A stretch of DNA of 64,000 bases, taken from the NCBI RefSeq assembly GCF_013201825.1, contig NZ_CP053836.1, forward strand, positions 868,001 to 932,000, given 5' to 3'. The notes beneath the pieces are model-generated. The model was given only the letters and a program-made list of their open reading frames with translations, was not told where the DNA came from and did not search any database. Shown here piece after piece: positions 58,601 through 64,000 of the stretch. The position numbers were made by a program, and so were the translations under genes. Positions within the stretch are counted from its first letter, which is position 1. Every line of letters begins with the position of its first letter. This DNA comes from Halarcobacter ebronensis (GTDB lineage Bacteria > Campylobacterota > Campylobacteria > Campylobacterales > Arcobacteraceae).

Positions 58601-58925
58601 GATACAAAAAATAATCACGCCAATTGCAAATCAAACTACTGTAAAAGTTGAAAAACCTGAATTAGCAACAGCTCCTAAATTTGAACCAAATACAAAAACA
58701 AATGTACAAATTAATAATGGACAAAGTGTTAATGTGGTTGCAAAAGCTGAAGCTGGTGAAGATACAAAATTAGTAACATTAAGCCAATTACAAAATAGTG
58801 CAGGTGAAAACTCAGTAAATGTTCCTTTAGGAGAAAACTCTCTTGTTATGTTGATTAATGGAGGAGTAAATCTTCCAAGTGGAGTAGATCAAGAGTTTTA
58901 TGTAGTAGAAGAAAAAAATTTTTAA
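55653..58925 (+). CDS. Two-partner-secretion exoprotein with FHA-type TPS domain (TpsA)
   Basis: 1090 residues, secreted adhesin or related exoprotein. Extended signal peptide ending near TSLFSA; TPS domain to about residue 290 with QSSQKASINWNKFSI, NRV, NSNGVLFGKNASI and later FVETSGRDFRIFDG and EEWLIDPVNITI, typical of filamentous haemagglutinins. Residues about 520-720 look like a separate beta-sandwich module (NNDFESGDATGW...). The rest is a repeated beta-helix with many Asn/Thr/Gly and no cysteine that I can see. ATG at 55653 has AGGTG six bases upstream; a GTG nine bases earlier overlaps the ribosome-binding site. Confidence 0.9.
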   Translation: MKNMHEYKNAFRILKGGKISLVVSALLTTTSLFSAPSGGVVTSGSATINQSGSVTNINQSSQKASINWNKFSIDKNEIVNFNQPNVNSITLNRVVGNETSVINGALNANGQVWILNSNGVLFGKNASINTSGLLATTKNISDLDFQSGNYSFKGDSTSSIINQGTINIENSGYVVFASNEVQNSGVIKAIKGDVHLVGASEYSINLNGNSLVNLTVDKGVLDALVKNSGTIIADGGEIYLTTNAVNELLKGVVNNTGVIEANSLDDVTGKVELFAHGGEVQVGGIINATDGFVETSGRDFRIFDGATISAEEWLIDPVNITIDSTLATAILTALGTTNVTIETDTPNYSDVDTSANESGSDGNIYVNSSIITTADLGAERTLTLQADNNIVFADGVSIDATQGSNAKELNVVLAADSDSNGSGEVLISGSTGTTIKTNNGDLTVNTQIDSTVAGETPLVVDAGTGKVTLYDDVGLNSKLKSLTVTAGQLDLGTKLHYINTTAEQTYNTVINSLSTAQFANNDFESGDATGWSIVDGNIKLNGSSVIAGVNTPNDNSLPTIVPSTNSSSNNGAYDDYNSTGNYTHAFSNDTGDSSSYSLQLTYSSGDVDEGYGVVHGPYVVSENTVSLQEGDGVSFTWKASGGSDAYDVFGYIINVDTGATQVILNETGANGSATTNWAPASVTAASSGNYKFVFVAGSWDASGGQALGANLYIDNVTTYSNKTFSGSSVTFNNTVNAGSSELKVAADKIALNAAINGTNTLTLKQNTAGKNIEIGGSVDNADVSTLDITNTELSKISGFSKVVFGDDNTGKVSTAGDISTTYDLTLIGKTTGVDINNTVDVGGKTLTIESNGTVEDTGTGHVIAKNLNLLGSGTFTLDSDDNDVDVLAAGITSTPIGSLTFKDKDDVTISTINNSKGITSTGTVIVDTLSSNINVKNDVITTKQGTDVVQLNAAGTVTKSSGVFIGYKAPSVPEPTTNNNKEEIQKIITPIANQTTVKVEKPELATAPKFEPNTKTNVQINNGQSVNVVAKAEAGEDTKLVTLSQLQNSAGENSVNVPLGENSLVMLINGGVNLPSGVDQEFYVVEEKNF

Positions 58926-58954
58926 AAAAGAATTAGGCTAAGGAAAAAGAAAAG

Positions 58955-60640
58955 ATGAAAAGAATAAATAAAATAATAACACTATCACTAATAAGCTCGA
59001 CAATGCTGTTCGGGGTTGAATCTCCAAAAGTTGGGAATATAATAAAAGAGATAAACCCACCTAAAAATATAGTAAAAGATAAAAAAGAGCTAATAGAGAT
59101 TGATGGTGTAAAAAAAGTAACTTCTCCTATGCGTGATGATAAAAGTGGGAAAACAGTATTAGTAAAAGATTTTCAAATAGAGGGTAATAGTAAAATAAGT
59201 AGTAGTGAAATATTAGAAAAAATCTCTTCATATAAAAATAAAGAGTTAAGTTTTTCTGATATGCAAGAAGTAGCAACACTTATTACTAAACTTTATAGAG
59301 ATAAAGGTTATTTTGTAGCAAGAGCTTATATTCCAATGCAAGATATGAAAGATGGAGTATTAAAAATAGCAGTTGTTGAAGGTGAAATAGGTAAATACAA
59401 TATAATAAATAATTCAAAAGTAAAAGATAGTATTATTCAATCTATTTTTGATGAATCTAAAAAAGATAAAATAATATCAACTCAAAATTTAGAGAGAAGT
59501 ATTTTAATTGCAAATGATCTTTCTGGAGTAATAGTAACAAAAGCAAATGTAAAACCAGGAAGTCAAGTTGGAAGTAGTGATTTTGATATAGAAACTTCTG
59601 CAACAAACGACTATAGTGGATATATAGTACTTGATAATTTTGGAAGTAGATATACAAATAAAAATAGAGCAATGGTTGGAGTTGATATTAACTCTCCTTT
59701 TAAAATTGGAGATAAACTCTCTTTTGTGGGATTGCAAAGTAATGCAGGTGGATTAAAATATCTAAGTGGAGCATATGAAACACTGCTTCATCCAAGTGGA
59801 CTAAAAGGTGGTTTGGGTTACTCATATACTAACTATAAACTTAGCGATAAATATGCAAATTTAGATGCAAAAGGGTATTTAAAAGATTTTAATGTAAATT
59901 TGTCGTATCCTATAATAAGACAAAGAGATAGAAATCTATATCTAAAATTTAACTTTGATAATAAAAGAATCAAAGATGAGATAAGATCAACAAATGACAG
60001 CTCAGAAAAAGAGATAAATGTAGCAACTCTATCTTTGGATTATTCAAATTCTGAAGTAATAAACTCTTTTCCTACAAGTACAACATTTTTAGCTTCTTTA
60101 ACAAGAGGTAGCCTAAGTTTTGATAATGAAGCAGATTTGCAAAATGATATGGCAGGAGCTGATACAAATGGTGCTTATTCAAAACTCTATTTTGAAGCTT
60201 TTAAATCAATATCTTTTACACCAAGAATCTCATTAGAAGGAACATTAAAATATCAACACGCTCTTTCTAAAAAGAATTTAGACGGAAGTGAAGATTTATC
60301 TATTGGAGGAAGTCAAGGGGTAAAAGTATATCCTACAAGTGAAGCTAGTGCAGAAAATGGATATGTAGCAACAATTGAGGCTAAATATTTATTACCAAAT
60401 ATCAATAACTATTCTCATACAGTTGGAATTTTTTACGATAGAGCAAGAGCTTATGCTGCAAATAATACAAATGTTACAGGAATAGATATAGACCTACAAG
60501 ATATAGGTATCTCTTATTATGTAACTTATAAAGACTTCTTTGTAAACTCATATATGGCTTGGAAAATGAATAGTGACACTATTACAAGTGAGCCAGATTA
60601 TAACTCTAAGTTTTTAGTTCAAGCTGGCTGGGTGTTTTAA
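58955..60640 (+). CDS. Two-partner-secretion outer-membrane transporter (TpsB, ShlB/FhaC family)
   Basis: 561 residues. Signal peptide to about residue 20, a POTRA region (VLVKDFQIEGNSKISSSEIL and DKGYFVARAYIPMQDMKDG), and a 16-strand barrel ending in the aromatic F of QAGWVF. SIGGSQGVKVYPTSE is the site of the conserved VRGY-type loop motif, here VKVYP. Starts 29 bp after tpsA with AAGG upstream, so the pair is one transcript. It should export the TpsA protein across the outer membrane. Confidence 0.93.
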   Translation: MKRINKIITLSLISSTMLFGVESPKVGNIIKEINPPKNIVKDKKELIEIDGVKKVTSPMRDDKSGKTVLVKDFQIEGNSKISSSEILEKISSYKNKELSFSDMQEVATLITKLYRDKGYFVARAYIPMQDMKDGVLKIAVVEGEIGKYNIINNSKVKDSIIQSIFDESKKDKIISTQNLERSILIANDLSGVIVTKANVKPGSQVGSSDFDIETSATNDYSGYIVLDNFGSRYTNKNRAMVGVDINSPFKIGDKLSFVGLQSNAGGLKYLSGAYETLLHPSGLKGGLGYSYTNYKLSDKYANLDAKGYLKDFNVNLSYPIIRQRDRNLYLKFNFDNKRIKDEIRSTNDSSEKEINVATLSLDYSNSEVINSFPTSTTFLASLTRGSLSFDNEADLQNDMAGADTNGAYSKLYFEAFKSISFTPRISLEGTLKYQHALSKKNLDGSEDLSIGGSQGVKVYPTSEASAENGYVATIEAKYLLPNINNYSHTVGIFYDRARAYAANNTNVTGIDIDLQDIGISYYVTYKDFFVNSYMAWKMNSDTITSEPDYNSKFLVQAGWVF

Positions 60641-60650
60641 CAAAAATAAA

Positions 60651-60680
60651 AAAGGCAAGAGATAAAAACCTCTTGCCTTT
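60651..60680. terminator. Bidirectional terminator between tpsB and the superoxide reductase gene
   Basis: Perfect 11-bp stem AAAGGCAAGAG (60651-60661) and its complement (60670-60680), eight-base loop, A-run on the left and T-run on the right. The best rho-independent terminator in the window, usable from both sides. Confidence 0.85.
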
Positions 60681-60708
60681 TAATAATTTAGTATAAATAG
60701 TTTATAAC

Positions 60709-61095
60709 TTATTCAGCTACTTTTACTTCTACAGGTGTACCTTCCCAGATACCATGCTTTGTACAGTAACCATGAGCTACTAGGTTTAGTTTGCTTCCAG
60801 TTGGAATAATTGTAAATGTAGTAGTATTATGAGCTTTAACATTACCTAAAGTTCCTGGTACATATGTAGCTTTTGCTAATAAAGTCTCTCCATTAAATAA
60901 TGAAACAGACTCAATATAATGATCAAAATCATCTGGGTGAGTATATTCATTTCCCATTTTAACTGTAACTTCAAATGGTTCCCCTTTTTTTGCAGTAGCA
61001 GCACAGTGGATGAAAGGTGAGTGTCTATCAATTAAATCTTTTTTTGCTTCTCTTTCTACAGTGTCAATATCAACATATTTGTTAATTTTTGGCAT
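60709..61095 (-). CDS. Superoxide reductase-like protein (class II, neelaredoxin type)
   Basis: 128 residues without the N-terminal desulforedoxin domain. The Fe(His)4Cys site is retained: H25, H53 (YTHP), H59 (FDHYI), C111 and H114 (GYCTKHGIW). The usual Glu-Lys before the first histidine are replaced by Asp-Arg (DRHSP). Reduces superoxide to peroxide in the cytoplasm. Ribosome-binding site AGGAG before ATG. Convergent with tpsB across a terminator. Confidence 0.85.
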   Translation of the reverse strand: MPKINKYVDIDTVEREAKKDLIDRHSPFIHCAATAKKGEPFEVTVKMGNEYTHPDDFDHYIESVSLFNGETLLAKATYVPGTLGNVKAHNTTTFTIIPTGSKLNLVAHGYCTKHGIWEGTPVEVKVAE

Positions 61096-61217
61096 AATTT
61101 TTCTCCTAAATAAAATATTGACAAAGATTATAGCATTATTTATTTAAAGTATTTAGGATAATTTTTATCCTAAAAAATACACTTAAGAAAAATATCAGAA
61201 AACAAGCTTATATATGG

Positions 61218-61223
61218 TAATAT
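61218..61223 (+). promoter_or_regulatory. -10 box of a probable leaderless thiL promoter
   Basis: TAATAT, preceded by TGG, ends six bases before the ATG of thiL at 61230, with no ribosome-binding site in between. Confidence 0.5.
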
Positions 61224-61229
61224 TCGCCC

Positions 61230-62057
61230 ATGAACAAAGAAGATTTTTTTATAAAACAGTTTAATAAAGCTTCAAAAATAATTGGTGATGATGGTGCAGT
61301 TATTGATGGCTTTGTATATAGCAATGATGCCTTTTTTGAAAATATACACTTTAAAAAAGAGTGGTTTTCTTTAAAGCAAATTGCAAGAAAAGCAATGCTT
61401 GTAAATATTTCAGATGCAATTGCTATGAATGCAAAACCAAAATATGCACTATTAACTGTTGCCATACCTAAAGAGTATTCAAAAAAAGAGATAAAAGAGT
61501 TGTCTTTGGGTTTTTTAGAGGTTGCAAAAGAGTATGACCTTGAGATAATTGGTGGAGATACAATCTCAAATACAAAATTAGATATTAGTATAACAATTAT
61601 CTCAAAAACAAAAAAGCCTAAACTTAGAAGTGGAATTAAAAAAGATGATTATTTATGTTTTACAGGCACTTTAGGCTCTTGTAAAAAAGATTTAGAGACT
61701 CTTTTGAATGGAGGAGCTATCTCCTCTTCTTCAAAGTTTATTGAGCCAAAACTGAATGCAAAATTCTTTTATGAGGTTTCAAAATATATAAATGCCTCTA
61801 TGGATATTTCAGATGGTTTGTTTTTTGAACTTGAAAGAATGTCAAAAAGAAGTAAAAAAGGGTTTGAATTTTTATATGAAATCCCTAAAGAGGTTGGTTG
61901 TTCAGGAGAAGAGTATGAACTTCTTTTCTCTTTTTCACCAAAATATAAAGAGAAGATTGAAACTATTGCAAAAAAATATAAAGTACAACTAAATATTTTT
62001 GCAAAAGCTATTGATGGAAAATTTAAGTGTGATTGTAAAAATCACCATTTTGATTAA
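61230..62057 (+). CDS. thiL: Thiamine-monophosphate kinase
   Basis: Last step in thiamine diphosphate synthesis. 275 residues, slightly short. Metal and nucleotide residues in IGDDGAVIDG, VNISDAIAMNAKPKYALL, IIGGDTISN and MDISDGLFFEL match ThiL. Followed 11 bases later by truD. Confidence 0.9.
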   Translation: MNKEDFFIKQFNKASKIIGDDGAVIDGFVYSNDAFFENIHFKKEWFSLKQIARKAMLVNISDAIAMNAKPKYALLTVAIPKEYSKKEIKELSLGFLEVAKEYDLEIIGGDTISNTKLDISITIISKTKKPKLRSGIKKDDYLCFTGTLGSCKKDLETLLNGGAISSSSKFIEPKLNAKFFYEVSKYINASMDISDGLFFELERMSKRSKKGFEFLYEIPKEVGCSGEEYELLFSFSPKYKEKIETIAKKYKVQLNIFAKAIDGKFKCDCKNHHFD

Positions 62058-62068
62058 AGGAAAACTAT

Positions 62069-63133
62069 TTGGAAAATTTACAAAGATATCTATCTCATTC
62101 AAAGATTGATGTTTTATTTAAACAAACTAAGGATGACTTTGTTGTTACAGAAGTGCCACTATATGAGTTTAGTGGAGAGGGAGAACATCTAATAATTAAA
62201 TTTAGAAAAAAAGATTTAACAACATGGGATGCGGTTCAAATTTTTTCTGAGCAGTTAGGTTGTAAAGCAAGAGATATAGGTTATGCTGGATTAAAAGATA
62301 AAAATGCAATGACTATTCAACATATCTCTATTCCAAAATCTTGTGAAGAGAATCTAGAAAAATTTAATCACGATAATATAAAGATTTTAGAGACTACAAA
62401 ACATAATAATAAGATTAGAGTAGGGCACTTAAAAGGTAATAGCTTTTTTATAAGACTAAAAAGAGTTACGCCTTTAGATGCAAAAAAGATTGAAGAGGCA
62501 GTCTCTAAAATAGCACAGTTTGGAATGCCAAACTATTTTGGATTTCAAAGATTTGGAATTGAAGGGGATAACTACAAAAAAGGTGAAGCGATAATAAATG
62601 GAGAGTTAAAAGAGAGAGATAGAAAATTAAAACAGATGTATGTTAATGCTTATCAAAGCCATCTTTTTAACTCTTGGCTCTCAAAAAGAATAGAGCTTTC
62701 AAAATTAGTTGACGCTTTTGAAGCAAATGAAATATACAAAAAATTGAACCTTCCCCTTGATATGGTAAAAAGTATGAAAAAACAAAAACATCCTTTCAAA
62801 CTTATGCTTGGAGATTTAATGAGTCATTATCCTTATGGAAAAATATTTTATGTGGAAGATATGGAAGCTGAAGCAAATAAATTTTTTGAACAAGATAGAG
62901 TTCCAACAGGCCTTCTTTGTGGTAAAAGAGTAAAAAAATCTGAAGGTTCTGCTTATGAAATAGAGAAAGAGTTTGATAAAAAAATCTTTGAAGATGGTGC
63001 TAGAAGATTTGCTTGGATCTTTCCAAGTGAAGTTGAATCAAACTATAAAGAGGATAAAAATTGGATGGAATTATCTTTTTATCTTCCAAAAGGTTCATAC
63101 GCAACAGAGTTTATTTCTGAAGTTATTCATTAG
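62069..63133 (+). CDS. truD: tRNA pseudouridine(13) synthase
   Basis: 354 residues. The catalytic Asp is D77 in GYAGLKDKNAMTIQHISI; PNYFGFQRFG and YQSHLFNSWL are further TruD blocks. Starts at TTG with AAAGG eight bases upstream. ThiL-TruD adjacency is common in related genomes as far as I recall. Confidence 0.94.
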   Translation: MENLQRYLSHSKIDVLFKQTKDDFVVTEVPLYEFSGEGEHLIIKFRKKDLTTWDAVQIFSEQLGCKARDIGYAGLKDKNAMTIQHISIPKSCEENLEKFNHDNIKILETTKHNNKIRVGHLKGNSFFIRLKRVTPLDAKKIEEAVSKIAQFGMPNYFGFQRFGIEGDNYKKGEAIINGELKERDRKLKQMYVNAYQSHLFNSWLSKRIELSKLVDAFEANEIYKKLNLPLDMVKSMKKQKHPFKLMLGDLMSHYPYGKIFYVEDMEAEANKFFEQDRVPTGLLCGKRVKKSEGSAYEIEKEFDKKIFEDGARRFAWIFPSEVESNYKEDKNWMELSFYLPKGSYATEFISEVIH

Positions 63134-63224
63134 AAAATAAACCATAAGTTCATCACTCTTTTTATTATTTTGTTTAAGTATAAAAAAGATAAACTTTAAT
63201 AATATATAAAATAGGGGAAGAGAA

Positions 63225-63587
63225 ATGACTTATGAAGAGTTGATTAAAGAGTTATGTGATGTAATTAAAGAGTCTGAAGCTAACTCAATTTCTATTTATG
63301 AAAACTTTGAAAAAATAGAGGAGTTTCTTACTGATCTAGACCTACCACAACATAAAATGTCAAAAATAGATGAAGTAATATCTAGTTCTTATGGAATCCT
63401 GCAACATCAAGATTTATATAGACAAAGAATTGAAAGAGTAGTAAATTTTGTTTGTGAAAACAATAATATTGATTCAAGTGAATTTAATCTTGCTAGTTCT
63501 GCAAAATATATAGCAGGAGACACTGACAACTCTGAAGTTTTAGATAATGATGAGTTAGAGGCTTTAATTAAAAGTATGCAGAAATAA
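63225..63587 (+). CDS. Small CheZ-like protein (candidate chemotaxis phosphatase)
   Basis: 120 residues, mostly helical. The motif QDLYRQ (D63, Q67) in GILQHQDLYRQRIERVVNF keeps the D-x3-Q of the CheZ active site, where the Gln inserts into the CheY active site. The C-terminus DNDELEALIKSMQK resembles the CheY-binding tail. It lacks most of the CheZ helical hairpin, being about half the usual size. Good GGGGAAG ribosome-binding site. If right, it dephosphorylates CheY-type regulators; evidence is by motif only. Confidence 0.5.
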   Translation: MTYEELIKELCDVIKESEANSISIYENFEKIEEFLTDLDLPQHKMSKIDEVISSSYGILQHQDLYRQRIERVVNFVCENNNIDSSEFNLASSAKYIAGDTDNSEVLDNDELEALIKSMQK

Positions 63588-63616
63588 TCAATAAAAAGTT
63601 TAACTTTTTATTGATT
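63586..63616. terminator. Bidirectional hairpin after the CheZ-like gene
   Basis: Perfect 15-bp stem (63586-63600 with 63602-63616) beginning inside the TAA stop codon of the CheZ-like gene; A-rich left arm and T-rich right arm. Eight bases later the convergent gene ends. Confidence 0.6.
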
Positions 63617-63624
63617 AATCTTAA

Positions 63625-64000
63625 CTATTTACATGCGTCTTTTTTCAGATTATTTAGTGTACCAAATATTCTAAGAGACTCTATTTCTATCTCTTTTGCT
63701 TTTTGATTTAATACACTATTTGGCTCTTTTCTTGCATTTGCATCAATAAGAGCTTGAAGTTTAGTTTTTAAATTACTATTTAACTCTTTTAAGTTAGTTA
63801 AAATTTCTTGATTTAATTCATTATTATTTGTTACAGTCTCTTGGATCCAAGTATCTATCTCTTTAGAGTTTTCGGCAACCCATTTATCATAAGTTCCAAG
63901 TTTTGAGTACACATTATCTTTAACAGTTAATACATTTACTTTGAGTTTGGCAGTATCATATACTAAATCAACATTACATACCTCTTCTCTTGCCTCTTCT
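63625..64000 (-). CDS. Hypothetical protein, cut by the window end
   Basis: The GTG at 63912 is not the start: the frame stays open to the right edge and reads EEAREEVCNVDLVYDTAKLK followed by VNVLTVKDNVYSKLG. At least 125 residues. The visible part is mainly helical with heptad-like leucines (LNQEILTNLKELNSNLKTKL), so a coiled coil is likely; the C-terminus has DACK. No family recognised. It may be a small periplasmic or lipoprotein whose N-terminus lies outside the window. Confidence 0.65.
   Translation of the reverse strand, partial: EEAREEVCNVDLVYDTAKLKVNVLTVKDNVYSKLGTYDKWVAENSKEIDTWIQETVTNNNELNQEILTNLKELNSNLKTKLQALIDANARKEPNSVLNQKAKEIEIESLRIFGTLNNLKKDACK

Overview
The window is AT-rich and densely coded, with no intergenic gap over about 155 bp. 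The gene set points to a Campylobacterota (epsilonproteobacterial) genome, most likely an Arcobacter-like member of the Arcobacteraceae. This rests on recognisable protein families and on typical local gene orders such as rplY-pth-lptG, lysS-glyA-SPOR-trpE-pdxJ-pdxA and pyrH-rpoZ-spoT-tyrS. I see no rRNA, tRNA, CRISPR array, insertion sequence or prophage.

Layout. (1) 1-6355, + strand: the 3' part of argC, an LpxH-like phosphatase, an anchored unknown protein, PPK2, uvrB, a DJ-1/PfpI protein and nth. (2) 6361-8035, - strand: two unknown proteins and a divergent acyl-CoA-dehydrogenase-like protein. (3) 8169-12216, +: two tandem OprC/NosA-like TonB-dependent receptors that keep the copper-site residues and are each followed by the same hairpin. 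(4) 12241-17675: an HD phosphohydrolase with a coupled 38-residue membrane protein, a DUF2156-GNAT pair, folD-lepB-rpiB and a small cytochrome c. (5) 17741-20355, +: rplY-pth-lptG-nudix. (6) 20318-35899, -: two long housekeeping operons, pyrH-rpoZ-spoT-tyrS-nmo-amidase and cvpA-lysS-glyA-SPOR-trpE-pdxJ-pdxA-ATPase. (7) 35984-48963: a sensor kinase, ispG, dnaB, a pseudopilin, gmhB, then apt-trpB-dedA-pepA-hldE(kinase)-ychF and an HDOD protein. (8) 48981-52479: a degenerate-GGDEF protein, recO and ppnP. (9) 52538-60640: a histidine kinase and two response regulators divergent from a two-partner-secretion pair (tpsA-tpsB). (10) 60709-64000: superoxide reductase, thiL-truD, a small CheZ-like protein and a gene cut by the window end.

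Most of the window is core metabolism and information processing. The parts worth a second look are these. The divergent kinase/regulator and two-partner-secretion locus has 11-bp-spaced direct repeats in its intergenic region, and the secreted protein carries a candidate binding-domain insertion. The copper-type receptors are duplicated as a unit. The secreted amidase can only begin sensibly at an AUU codon. Several promoters place the -10 box 6-7 nt before ATG, suggesting leaderless mRNAs. Convergent gene ends repeatedly share bidirectional hairpins that contain stop codons. The CheZ-like protein is unusually short. Starts were revised from the longest reading frame where ribosome-binding sites, -10 boxes or signal peptides argued for it.
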